Source of the DNA: Temnopleurus reevesii
Lineage: Eukaryota; Echinodermata; Echinoidea; Temnopleuroida; Temnopleuridae
DNA length: 17,292 nt
Assembly (NCBI GenBank): GCA_036244855.1
Contig: BQKZ01008820.1
Coordinates: forward strand, 11,236-28,527
Direction of reading: 5' to 3'
Shown here: one piece after another, positions 1 to 8,791 of the stretch
Layout: every line of letters begins with the position of its first letter
How positions within the stretch are numbered: position 1 is the first letter of the stretch
Position numbers and translations under genes: made by a program
The notes under the pieces: model-generated
The model's database searches: none
Told to the model about the DNA's origin: nothing
The model's input: only the letters and a program-made list of their open reading frames with translations

Positions 1-70
1 CTCAAATCTGTTTCTGTCTACTTCATCTTTCAACAAAATACTTCATTTATTTTTGCTGGATCGTAATTAC

Positions 71-169
71 CTTGGCATATTGGTGGGCTGGAATTCCACT
101 GTCCATTTCGTCAGCACCTCAGCGATCCCGCCTGCCCAACAATGCTATAGGCAGGATTACATGAAAATG
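71..169 (-). pseudogene. Truncated CCP (Sushi) 3'-half exon copy 1, with stop
   Basis: On the minus strand this copies the second half of the intact CCP exon at 628-810: it keeps the FxCNPxYSIVGQ segment, the GQWNSSPPIC end and a donor-like CAAG/GTAATT. The third-cysteine region reads TGC TGA CGA where the intact exon has TGC GGA CGA, so there is an in-frame stop. The first half of the domain, with Cys1 and the splice acceptor, is absent and replaced by intron-like sequence. It cannot encode a CCP module, but its donor is intact. Confidence 0.8.
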
Positions 170-361
170 TCCCCAAATTGCCAAACTTGCTAGTGAATTT
201 TCACAATTTCCCCAGTTTTTTCCTTGTCGTTAACATTCATAACGTTCCTATAATACATGTAATAGAAATTACATTTTCCTAAAATTATTTGGTTGTGTTG
301 TGTAAGGTTATCTCATAATTTATTTAGATAACTTTTTAAGTTTTTGCTCGATTTTAGTTAC

Positions 362-460
362 CTTGACATATTGGTGGGCTGGAATTCCACTGTCCATTTC
401 GTCCGCATGTCAGCGAGCTCGCTTGCCCAACAATACAAAAGCCGGGATTACACGAAAACG
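362..460 (-). pseudogene. Truncated CCP 3'-half exon copy 2
   Basis: The minus strand reads F-S-C-N-P-G-F-C-I-V-G-Q, continues through LTCGRNGQW and ends in PPICQ with donor G/GTAACT. This half is open, with no stop. The codons upstream of the second conserved cysteine are missing and no acceptor matches that of the intact exon. An extra cysteine replaces Ser (SIVGQ to CIVGQ). It is probably a non-functional partial duplication. It could be an alternative donor if transcripts read through. Confidence 0.75.
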
Positions 461-627
461 TCCCCAAATTGCCAATTTTCTTAGTGAATTTTCACCATTT
501 CTCCAGTTTTTTCCTTGTCGTTAACATTCATAACATTCCTAATACATGCAATAAGTATCAAACTTTCCTAAAATCGGATGTGTTAGGTTATCTCATTGTT
601 TAGTGTTTTTTGCCCGATTTTAGTTAC

Positions 628-810
628 CTTGACATATCGGTGGGCTTGAATTCCACTGTCCATTTCGTCCGCATGTCAGCGAGCCTGCTTGCCCAACAAT
701 GCTATAGCCAGGATTACATGTAAACGTCGCAGTATCTCCAGGCGCGTAGCTCGTCTGTGTGCCATCGACTCCCCCGTTTTCGGGCGCTGGTGGCGCCTCG
801 CACCGAGTTG
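628..810 (-). CDS. Sushi/CCP domain exon (intact, phase 1-1)
   Basis: One exon of 183 nt (61 codons) encodes a complete complement-control-protein module. The four conserved cysteines are in RCEAP, FTC, LTC and PIC, and the conserved Trp is in GQW just before the last cysteine. The acceptor is TTATTTAG/CAACTC and the donor is CAAG/GTAACT. Both boundaries are phase 1, typical of shuffled extracellular modules. CCP modules act in protein-protein recognition, in complement regulators and in many invertebrate mosaic receptors. It is the last intact module of this minus-strand gene in the window. The open frame continues upstream of the acceptor but is intron, ending at the pyrimidine-rich acceptor. 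Two partial copies follow downstream. The parent gene cannot be named from this exon. Confidence 0.92.
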
Positions 811-1260
811 CTAAATAATGCAGTTGAACATTTAAAAATATAATATTTTCTTTTGACAGGCATACCTGTGACTTTTCGAAAATGATGCAAATTGAAGCAC
901 TTTCATCCAGTGATCTTGGATGAGGAACCTTCAAAGGCTTCAACATGGCTGTTCGGCCAAATCATAAATTTTTAGGGTAACGATAAAAGTTACAAATATG
1001 GAATAACAATGAAACTCGTTAAGATACCTCTTTCTAAAGCAAGCAGTATTTACTTAACATACATGATTCTAAATATAAGTTTACAGTCTGAATTCAATTG
1101 CTTATAAGATCGTTGAATAGAACATTGGTTTCGAGATTCTCTTTATTCTCAACAGTGTTTGCAGTTATATTTATCATGGGAATGTATGTTGGGCTACTTT
1201 GCCTCCCTTCTCATTTTTTAAAATGAATAATATCGTAAGCAGAAGACAATATCTATAAAA

Positions 1261-2548
1261 AATAATATGGGAAATTACCTGTGAGACTTGCGCGTACTAA
1301 CAGCATTGTGTGTCAGATGATCTACGACGACTGATGTCAGTCAGCAGCTTGAAAGCTCGGATAGCTGTCTTTAGGGACGGCACATGAAAGTTGTGACCAA
1401 TTTCGAATCAATGTCAAATCAACTTTTACCAAAGAAAAGCAAGAATCAACGAATTTGATTCGCCAGTTGAACGCAATCTTTCGCTCTCTGGTAACTGTCA
1501 AATCCGATTCTTTTTGGAATTTCCAAAATGTATACAAAGACTAAACAAATACAATCGCAGACATATTGAAAGTTATGTTGAAAGAGAATTTAATACGAAA
1601 TCAAGGTTTTGACAAAACTATGCACTAATAAAAATTGCGACATCGAATTATTAGGTGAGGACATTAATCATCAGTTAGAATTATCCAAACTTTAATAAAG
1701 AATAATTTAGGCAAACTAGTTTTTCAGGAAAATTTATGAAAATCAATTCGATTCAGAAATTGCCTAACCAAGTGAATGACTATGCAAAAGAAAAATATAC
1801 CATTTGAAAATAGATTTGAGGCAGATGTTTAAAGTAATTCTGATTGGTTCTTTTATGCCAGATTTGATATTGATATGATGTGATGTCAGATCTAAGAAAT
1901 ACCCCACAATTATTGTTGTATATTTATATATAAATTGTACAAGTTATGAGAAACCCGAAAGTGAATCACCAATGTATGGGATAAGATCAAACAATTCTTA
2001 CAAAATCATTTTGAAAGGATTCTTACACATAAGTTGTTGACTATTAAATGAAAATATATTTAGCCATTGCAAATGTTATATAGCATAGTATGAACATTCT
2101 TATTATGAACATAATGTTGTTGATAAATAAACATGTAGACTTTATCACCAAATGTCAAATCAAATGTTTCCCTTTCCATTTGTATACACACAAAAAAAAA
2201 AGAAAAAAAAGAAAGTACGCGTCATAAACTATTATGCCACAAGAGAACTAAAAATATTGACATACCTAAAGGCTTCTAAATATACCTATGAAATACCTGT
2301 AAGAATCCCACTTGACATTGTAAATAAATTATGTCATACTGAACTGTTGAAGTTGGAATCAAATGAATGAATGAAACACAAATTAACGCATTTTGTCGCG
2401 AAAAATAAGGGACATTTATTGAGATCGCTACTGTATATGGTGTGCTTTTTAGTGATCATCAATGGGACACCACTCTGCATATTGTGGATCATCTGAAGAA
2501 ACGTGCTGCTAGTACGCGATAGTCTCACATGTGTATTTCCCAAAAAAT
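1261..2548. repeat. Dispersed imperfect inverted repeat (about 65 bp arms)
   Basis: The plus strand at 1261-1325 (tgggaaat..tgtgagact..cgcgtacta.cagca..tcagatgatc) matches the reverse complement of 2484-2548 with scattered differences. The arms are 1.16 kb apart. This may be a pair of copies of one mobile repeat in opposite orientation, or an ancient duplicated segment. Neither arm holds a clear coding domain. Confidence 0.6.
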
Positions 2549-3990
2549 GATGACTTGACGAAGATTTTTCTTCTACAATTCATCTCTGCCAATCAGATGA
2601 ACCTCTTTCGCAATAATTTGAGAACCTAAAAGAAAAATACCATCGTCTAATCAGACCACAATGTCTTAATAATCAACATCTCACTTTATTTACTGCATAA
2701 TATGATTCGTTCCAATTTTAATAGGTGTTAACAATTTTACTTCTTTTCTTAAATGATAACACAATTCTAATATATTTACGTAAGATTAAGTGTGTCATGG
2801 GACAATAGATCCATACGTCATTTATTGAACTGTGCGGACATAACAATCACATGCCGGTTGCGATTTCAATAGCATTACAAAGGAGCATTGAAATGGTGTT
2901 CGACTTAATTTTACGGAATTATATTGTATCGTGTTATTTAGTCCTTAATATGTCCAAATAAATGTTGGTACTATTACTAGTTTGGAAGTAGATTGAATGT
3001 TCTTACCAGGTCCGCTCCAAACATCTATAGAAACAAAGGAAATGATAAAAAAAAGATGACCAAAAAGCAAAGACTTACATCTGATATGGAGTACTTGAAA
3101 AGAACTTTGATTTGAAAAATAATAAAAACATATCAACAGAAATATAACATTTCTGTTGATAAAAATGCACAAAATGAGTTGTGCTGACATGGGAAATTCA
3201 AGTCAAGTTCTTGAAAAATTATTAAACGCGTGATAATTGATGCACCGAGTGAATTTTTACACGGGCCAACACAGGAATGGATACGCGTTACAAGGGGGAT
3301 ATTTGTCGGCGCGTACCGGTGCCATTTTAAGATCTTTATATTCTCAATTTTATTTGTATGTATATAATATTCATTGACTACTAAATTCTGCAATCCGTTT
3401 TGTGCAGAGACTACCGGGTTCCAGGTACCAAGTATCATTAGGTTAACGTGTCGAATTTTACTATCAATTTGAAAATTTGAACATTTTATCACCATTATGT
3501 TTGGAAATGATTTGAAAGACCCGGTCAATGCAAGTTCTAAATCACACCATATGCATTTACATTGATCATATCTTTGCGTTTATACTTAACTCATGCCCAG
3601 CATTTATGAGATTTGAAAGACTCACTGTGAATTAAGAAAAAAAGTCGACACCAGCCAAATGCCATCAACGTTGGTCAAGCGTCTTCACCGAGGGTATTTC
3701 TATAAATGGCTAACTTTCTTATAAAGTAAAGGTATGATTTAGCATTTAGGTCGAACAAAATAATCTTTAGATATGCATGTACGTCCCAACCGCTTGCAAA
3801 ACCGTATTTCATAAGAAAGTTTGTCAACCCCTTTCTAATTGTTGGTTGGTGCTGTGGCTGGATGGCGCTCTTCAATATCTGAAGATTATTTGCGCCAGTG
3901 GGTGTGGCTGTTAATGTCAACGTAGAGGGCGGAATCATAATTTATGAATTAGGGGCGTTGAAAATGAGGTTAAAAAAATCCCAAGAAATA

Positions 3991-4034
3991 TGTGTATGTA
4001 TGTGTGTGTGTGTGTGTGTGCCTGTGTGTGTAGG
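3991..4034. repeat. TG/CA microsatellite in intron after WSC exon A
   Basis: The plus strand is an interrupted (TG)n run; the transcript strand would read (CA)n. It begins about 60 nt downstream of the WSC exon A donor. A G-rich run (about 4032-4044) adjoins it. Copy B of the exon has a GA-rich tract in the corresponding intron instead. Confidence 0.9.
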
Positions 4035-4081
4035 GGGAGGGGGCAGAGGTTTGGTAAGCATTTGAAGCATGGAATGTATTT

Positions 4082-4524
4082 TGTTTCCTCTCTCACCGCA
4101 GTTATATATCTGAATCTCAAACGCCCCTCCGCATTTGGTACCCGCCTCTCCGGAGCAACGTTGGTTGCAGCGGGAATCCTCGAGTTGCCCCGGGCTAGTT
4201 GTGGCGAAGGTTGAGTCGGCACTCCCGCAGAAACATTCACTGGCTGACTCAACGCCCGCATAGGCGTAGTCCCTCATACAGCATAGATCCAGGCAATATT
4301 CGATTGTCATGTCTCGCCTAAAACAACCTTCAACGAGACGATAACAATAGTAAAATCCTATTCACACATTTGCGTTAATATTCAATGTACACAATGCGTA
4401 ATTCAAACTAATTACCCTTTCAGGACGATAGAACACGTTTTGTGTTTTGGTTCAATTAATACTTTTGATTCAGGGCTCTAAAAATATACCAGATGAATGA
4501 GCAGGAAGTACAAATAAAAACCAA
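4082..4524. repeat. Duplicated WSC block, copy A (partner 5417-5850)
   Basis: Homology to the second block covers the exon and about 190 bp of upstream intron. Shared intron marks include ttattcaatgtacaca, attaccctttcaggacg and atataccagatg. Similarity is lower in the intron than in the exon and fades near the single N at 4525. Confidence 0.85.
4097..4327 (-). CDS. WSC domain back-half exon, copy A (phase 1-1)
   Basis: This 231 nt exon (77 codons) runs from acceptor TTCAACGAAG-type AAG/GTTGTT to donor TGCG/GTGAGA, phase 1 at both ends. The peptide opens GCFRRDMTIEYC and carries the WSC hallmarks: MTIExC, YAYAGVE, ECFCG, RCNxRCSG and KCGG, ending IQIYNCG. WSC domains are extracellular, cysteine-rich and thought to bind carbohydrate. 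The usual beginning of the domain (GC-x-D-x3-R) is not here; I propose it comes from the 36-codon exons at 7334-7441 or 8626-8733, joined in phase 1. It differs from copy B by one residue (Gly for Arg in the CS-G/R-EAG segment) but by 12 synonymous codons. If the intron were retained, the frame would stay open into a His/Thr-rich tail from the CA repeat. Confidence 0.9.
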
Positions 4525-4525
4525 N
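4525..4525. other. Single ambiguous base N at duplication edge
   Basis: One undetermined base lies in ccaaNctatt, where homology between the two WSC blocks ends. Two other Ns (7641, 12031) also sit at duplication boundaries, which suggests contig joins. Confidence 0.8.
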
Positions 4526-5165
4526 CTATTAAAGATACACAACCGTATCCCGTGGATTATGTTTTAAGTAGCACTGGATATAATCCCCTCAGGGTCACCA
4601 TGCGATGGCCACGCGTGACGTGGAAGAAAACACTATTGTTGAAAGACGACAAACGCAAAACGGCCCTTCACACGGCCCTTCACAGCTTTTGTGATGTTAC
4701 ATTTGCGCCCCTAAGACTAGAACAACATTTTCCCTCCTGGAGAATAAATTTGGGCCAATTCGAAGATGAGTTGTGCGCCCCGAAGATGAACTTCGCGCCC
4801 CACTAAATCTTTACACTGAAGTTTTGAACTTAAGTTTATATTATAATTGTTAGCATTTTTGTGTCCTCCCTTAGAATCATTTTTTCGTCCCTAAGACTAG
4901 AAAAAAAATTGCGCCCCATCGAAGATGAATTATGCGCCCTACTTGATATTGTTACCGGTTTTGCGACTTGGAGATGACCTATGTGGCCTGCTTAATATTG
5001 TTACCGGTATCCGCGCCCCTTTTAGGGCAGATTTGCGCCCCCCCCCCACTTCGAAGATTAATCATGCGCCCCAGCATAATTGTTGCTCTCCCTTTAATTG
5101 GAATAATTTTTGCACCCACTTTTTGAAAATTGAAATTGCCTAAGTACTTTTAGTTATATCAACTT
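4526..5165. repeat. Spacer with degenerate GCGCCC-containing repeats
   Basis: No exon is seen here. From about 4700 to 5075 variants of tgcgcccc occur many times, several preceded by cgaagatgaattatg-like words. The word ccctaagactagaa occurs twice (about 4708 and 4891), and (t/a)atattgttaccggt occurs twice about 50 bp apart. This looks like decayed minisatellite or composite repeat DNA. Confidence 0.6.
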
Positions 5166-5400
5166 TTTGCGTCCTCCTCTCCTTTCCCCTCCTCCTACCC
5201 CCCCTCTTTTTTTTTTTCTCTCTCTCTCTCTCTTTCTTTTTTTCCCTTTCCTTTCCTCTCCCTTTCCTTTTCCTCTTTCCCTTTCTTTCTTTTTTCCTTT
5301 TCTTTTTCCCTTTCTTTTTTTCCTCTTTTTTTCTTCTTTCCTTTTTTTTGCGCCTCCCTTCCGCTTACCCGGGGGGCTGGCGCCCCCATAGCCTCCCCCA
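5166..5400. repeat. Long pyrimidine tract (CT-rich) beside WSC exon B
   Basis: The plus strand is almost purely C/T for about 180 bases (5166-5350), including a (TC)n run near 5218-5232. It is followed by a short GC-rich stretch reaching the donor of WSC exon B. The transcript would be purine-rich (GA) here. Mirror-symmetric purine/pyrimidine tracts of this kind can form triplex DNA, and their length is prone to slippage. Confidence 0.85.
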
Positions 5401-5416
5401 CCGTGCGCGCCTGTTT

Positions 5417-5850
5417 CGTTTCCTCTCTCACCGCAGTTATATATCTGAATCTCAAACGCCCCTCCGCATTTGGTACCCGCCTCTCGGGAGCAACGCTGGT
5501 TGCAGCGGGAATCCTCGAGTTGCCCCGGGCTAGTCGTGGCGAAGGTGGAATCGGCGCTCCCGCAGAAACATTCACTGGCTGACTCAACGCCCGCATAGGC
5601 GTAGTCCCGCATACAACAAAGATCCAGGCAGTATTCGATCGTCATATCTCGCCTAAAACAACCTTCAAAGAGAAAATAACAATAGTAAAAGCCCATTCAC
5701 ATATTTGCATTGATATTCAATGTACACAAAGCGTGGATCAAATTTATTACCCTTTCAGGACGTTAGAACAGATTTTGTGCGTTGGTTCAATTTTTTTTTA
5801 TGCACATTGCTTTCAAAATATACCAGATGCATGAGCAGAATAAAAAACAA
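5417..5850. repeat. Duplicated WSC block, copy B (partner 4082-4524)
   Basis: Direct-repeat partner of 4082-4524, in the same orientation about 1.33 kb away. It includes the exon, the acceptor region and about 190 bp of upstream intron with moderate divergence. Confidence 0.85.
5432..5662 (-). CDS. WSC domain back-half exon, copy B (phase 1-1)
   Basis: This 231 nt exon (77 codons) has acceptor CTTTGAAG/GTTGTT and donor TGCG/GTGAGA, phase 1 at both ends. The protein matches copy A except for Arg replacing Gly in the CS-G/R-EAG segment. Canonical WSC cysteines are in EYC, DLC, ECFC, RCNQRC, KCGG and YNC. Nearly all nucleotide differences from copy A are third-position and silent. In transcription order it precedes copy A and follows both candidate WSC front-half exons. 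Splicing B then A in tandem would stay in frame but give a back half with no front half, so one exon at a time is the more sensible use. Intron retention would append a long Lys/Arg/Glu/Gly low-complexity tail encoded by the GA-rich tract, which I treat as artefactual. Confidence 0.9.
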
Positions 5851-6302
5851 TCCTACACCAGACCTAGCCATTATCATTATGCCAATATTTGCCGTTTGTC
5901 GCAGATAATTTTCAGTACGAAAATAATCACTGACAGCTTCACAAATTCTCAAAATTGGCGACACATTAAACACCTACTTGTTGAGCAAATAGCAACTTTT
6001 GATGTTTGAACACGCTTTTTGGCGACGAAGATTCAACTTGGTAACATTATATTTGATTGGAAAGTTTTACAAATATAATTGAAAAATTTGATGTTGCCAA
6101 TTCAAGAAGAGAATAGTGATTAAATTTGTTGCAAAACAATTCCTGAAATGTCGTGGATGGGTTAAGAAATATATAGAGTAGCTTGTTTTTTTTTTGCGAG
6201 CATGTGTGTTCGTCGAGAGCAACCCGAAATGATTTTGATCGTTAGCCAAGCGTCTGCATGCATGGCCAATTTGTGCACATAATTATCGCAAAATCGCAAA
6301 AA
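5851..6302 (-). other. Intronic spacer, nothing recognised
   Basis: AT-rich sequence with short T runs. I see no module with splice sites and no clear mobile-element ends. Confidence 0.6.
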
Positions 6303-7039
6303 TGATACATTGGTTGTAACACACAGATGTGTGACCAAGCTTGAAACATGTGATATTGATTTGGCATTGAATTCGGGGCGTTGAAAATATCCTGTATAAT
6401 ATATACTTTTTTTCTAAAGGATCTTTCGATATTATTAATCTGGAAATAATTTGGGGTCATTTGGGAGGCCATGGCCAATTTCGATTAAAAATCACAATTA
6501 TACTAAAGTATATTAAAGTTCATAGTATAGAACGCTACACGTGTATAGCAGTGCCATGAAATTCTTGATAACATATAATTGTTGATTAGGAAATTAATTA
6601 TAGGGTCATACTCTTCAAATTATTAAAAAAAAAGGTAACATGTCCAATTAAATACGTAATTTAGGGCAATCTCTAATTTCGGGACCAGTTTTTACAAACA
6701 GCTTTCCATGGCTTTCATCGATACTTTTCAGAGATGGCAAAATCAAAGTATTTTATATTATACTTGATCTTGGGAAATATATAAGTTGCATATTTGTGCT
6801 TTCTGAAATCGTTTTTTTTAGAAGAAACAGATGCCATTTGCCAGAAGGGTCTTATCCATCCTCTTCTTGCTAAGGCATCTTGTGTCAACCTTTCAACATA
6901 GACAGAAACATTAATACGTCTATGTCAAGAGGGTGGCACAAAAAGTTAGAAGTCTGAGCAAGAATTCATTGTATATTATCGAAAACTAATAATATCCGTG
7001 TGAAGTTTATATAATGTTTTAATATTGCAATTAACATTT

Positions 7040-7237
7040 CGTTTGTGTTTTCACGAAGTGACAGGAGCCAAAAGGTACTGTTACACGAAATGAGTTACAA
7101 ATCCATTGAAACGTGTCCTTTCATAGAGTTAATATGTTGTTTGATAGGATGCCCGTTGAATTGGCGCTATGTCGGGATTTGTTGTCTTCGTAAAAACAAT
7201 GCCCGTTGGTTCCCGTCACTTCGTAAAAACTCGGACG
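7040..7237. mobile_element. Foldback MITE-like element, family D, copy 1
   Basis: The terminal inverted repeats are about 35 bp. The left arm includes gttttcacgaagtgacagga and the right arm is its near reverse complement (tcccgtcacttcgtaaaaac). The element is about 198 bp with no coding capacity, so it would be non-autonomous. A second copy sits at the equivalent place in unit 2, so the insertion came before the tandem duplication. Confidence 0.7.
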
Positions 7238-7333
7238 GTTTATTCAACGGATTCTATTTAAATTCTAATAGACGTATCATTTGAATTGGCGAATGACCAA
7301 TGAAATTCATTTGAATTATTTCATATATCCTAC

Positions 7334-7441
7334 CTCTATTCGTGCTATCACAATCATGGCAGAGTGAGCTATCTGAACAAGAATCAAAGTCTCTCATAAC
7401 GCGTTCAGGTATGTCCCACCAGCAGCCTTCATAGCCATTCA
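7334..7441 (-). CDS. 36-codon Cys-rich exon, probable WSC front half, copy 1
   Basis: This 108 nt exon has acceptor GATTTCAG/TGAATGG and donor AGAG/GTAGGAT, phase 1 at both ends. The peptide starts VNGYEGCWWDIPERVMRDF and continues with cysteines spaced as C-x5-C-x2-C (S-L-C-H-D-C). The GC-aromatic-x-D-x3-R pattern matches the start of WSC domains, which is the part missing from the 77-codon WSC exons next in transcription order. Joining it to either WSC back half in phase 1 gives all eight canonical WSC cysteines plus extra ones in the CSDSSLCHDC insertion. The match is from recall of the family pattern, so a separate small Cys-rich module remains possible. It differs from copy 2 by three silent codons and one Thr-to-Ser change. 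Confidence 0.68.
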
Positions 7442-7640
7442 CTGAAATCAAGGGGGAAAAGAATGAATTTTAATTGCTTATGCCGTGTTAACACACGATT
7501 CCCCTTGTGTGTTTATTCGCTGAAATTACTGGGCATTTACTTTACAACGTGAACGATATTCAAGAAGTTAGATCATTATGGTAGTCAAATTGAAACATAA
7601 TGTGCTCTTGGATACAATGAGGTCCGGAAAGCTTTAACAT

Positions 7641-7641
7641 N
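7641..7641. other. Single N at the tandem-duplication junction
   Basis: The base falls between gctttaacat, the shared 3' end of both units, and tgatac, the shared 5' start. This is the position expected of a contig join between two copies or two haplotypes. Confidence 0.85.
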
Positions 7642-8356
7642 TGATACGTTAGTTCTCCCACACAGATGTGTGACCAAGCTTCAAACATGTGTTATTGATT
7701 AGGCATTGAATTCGGGGCGTCGAAAATATCCTATATGATATATACTTTTTTTTCTAAAGGATCTTTCGATAGTATTAATCTGCAAATGATTTGGGGTCAT
7801 TTGGAAGGCCATGGCCAATTTCAATTGAAAAACACAATTACTACTTAGTACTAAAGTGTATTAAAGTTCATAGTATATAACGCTACACGTGTATGGCAGT
7901 GCCATGACCTCTTTGATAAAAGCTAATTGTCGATTGAAAAATTAATTATACAAGTGTAGTAATGTACTTCATATGATTTAAAAAGATAACATTTCCCATT
8001 AAATGCGTAATTTAGGGTATCCCCTAATTTCGGAACCAATTTGTCCAAACAGTTTTCCCTGGGTTTCAGCAATATTTCCATAGATGATAAAACCAGAGTA
8101 ATGCCCACATTTGTGCTCCCTTGAACCGGTTTTTAGGAAGAAACAGATGTCATTTGCCAAAAGGGTCTTATCCATCCTCTTCTTGCTAAGGCATCTTGTG
8201 TCAACCTTATAGACATAAACATTAATACGTCTATGTCAGGAGGGTGGCACAAAAAGTCTGAGCAAAAGGTCTGAGCAAGAATTCATTGTATATCATCGAA
8301 AACTAGTAATATCCGTGTGAAGTTTATAAAAAGTTTTAATATTGCAATTAACATTT

Positions 8357-8554
8357 CGTCCGTGTTTTCACGAAGTGACGGGAGCCAAAAGGTGCTGTTA
8401 CACGAAATTAGTTACAAATCCATTGAAACGTCTCCTTCCATAAAATTAATATGTTGTTTGATAGGATGCCCGTTGAATTGGCGCTATGCCGGGATTTGTT
8501 GTCTTCATGGAAACAATGCCCGTTGGTTCCCGTCATTTCGTGAAAACTCGGACG
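8357..8554. mobile_element. Foldback MITE-like element, family D, copy 2
   Basis: Same element as 7040-7237. The ends are better preserved here: the left arm has cgtccgtgttttcacgaagt and the right arm reads back as ccgtccgagttttcacgaaa. The internal region is non-coding. Confidence 0.72.
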
Positions 8555-8625
8555 GTTTATATAGACGTATCATTTGAATTGGCGAATGACAAATAAAATT
8601 CCTTTCATTATTTTATATATCCTAC

Positions 8626-8733
8626 CTCTATTGGAGCTATCACAGTCATGGCAGAGTGAGCTATCTGAACAAGAATCAAAGTCTCTCATTACGCGTTCAG
8701 GGATGTCCCACCAGCAGCCTTCATAGCCATTCA
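8626..8733 (-). CDS. 36-codon Cys-rich exon, probable WSC front half, copy 2
   Basis: This 108 nt exon has acceptor GATTTTAG/TGAATGG and donor AGAG/GTAGGAT, phase 1 at both ends. The peptide is the same as copy 1 apart from Ser for Thr near the end (DSSN versus DSTN). The GCWWD..ERVM segment looks like the opening of a WSC domain, with the additional CHDC motif. It is transcribed before copy 1 and before both WSC back halves. Upstream of its acceptor lies an expanded AG/G repeat that reads as a long pyrimidine tract in the transcript, absent from copy 1, which could change acceptor strength. All four differing codons leave the reading frame and every cysteine intact. Confidence 0.68.
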
Positions 8734-8742
8734 CTAAAATCA

Positions 8743-8791
8743 AGGGGGGGGGAGAGAGAGAGAGAGAGAGAAGGGGGGGGGGGGGGGGGGG
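8743..8791. repeat. AG and poly-G microsatellite next to a splice acceptor
   Basis: A G run, then (AG)n, then a second G run of about 19 to 20. In the transcript it becomes C-run, (CT)n, C-run ending a few bases before the acceptor of the 36-codon exon copy 2. Copy 1 has only ggggg at this place, so the expansion is specific to this copy. Confidence 0.95.

Larger units (their letters stand above)
71..627. repeat. Tandem repeat of CCP 3'-half exon plus donor (291 and 266 bp units)
   Basis: Two head-to-tail units (71-361 and 362-627) each hold a CCP half-exon, its donor and about 190 bp of intron. Both share the intron stretch reading gtccccaaattgcca, then ttttttccttgtcgttaaca, and end in the same gattttagttac before the next copy. 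The third half-exon, at 628, belongs to the complete CCP exon. The array therefore lies just downstream of that exon in transcription order. Confidence 0.85.
811..4096 (-). other. Intron between WSC and CCP exons; no exon recognised
   Basis: This 3.3 kb stretch is AT-rich. I found no module with a credible acceptor, open frame and donor. It contains an imperfect inverted repeat pair (1261-1325 with 2484-2548), an A-rich run (about 2190-2214) and a TG/CA microsatellite at the WSC end. An open minus frame at 3133-3528 has no recognisable domain. At 2635 a TTTTAG/GTTCTC acceptor-like site opens only 17 codons before a stop, which I do not call. Confidence 0.6.
6303..7640. repeat. 1.34 kb tandem duplication, unit 1
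   Basis: This unit runs from tgatac.tt.gtt..cacacagatg to gaggtccggaaagctttaacat. Unit 2 (7642-8970) repeats it in the same orientation with small indels. It contains the 36-codon exon, an inverted-repeat element (7040-7237) and flanking intron. The single N at 7641 lies exactly between the end of unit 1 and the start of unit 2. Confidence 0.9.

Noticed and set aside
71..627. CRISPR-like direct repeats
   Set aside because: The units are long, eukaryotic and contain exon-derived coding sequence with splice donors. There are no short regular repeats and spacers.
1337..1537. Minus-strand frame upstream of a CACAG/GTAATT donor-like site
   Set aside because: The frame in phase with that donor is closed by stops and no acceptor or domain is visible.
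2590..2640. Possible terminal exon after TTTTAG/GTTCTC, 17 codons to a stop
   Set aside because: Too short, with no domain, and the acceptor is only average. It could equally be chance in AT-rich intron.
3133..3528. Minus-strand 131-codon open frame with scattered cysteines
   Set aside because: No recognised domain pattern and no convincing phase-1 acceptor and donor pair around it. Long AT-rich introns produce such frames by chance.
5167..5391. Plus-strand Phe/Pro/Ser/Leu-rich frame looking like a membrane protein
   Set aside because: It is the translation of the CT-rich tract, so hydrophobicity is a composition effect.
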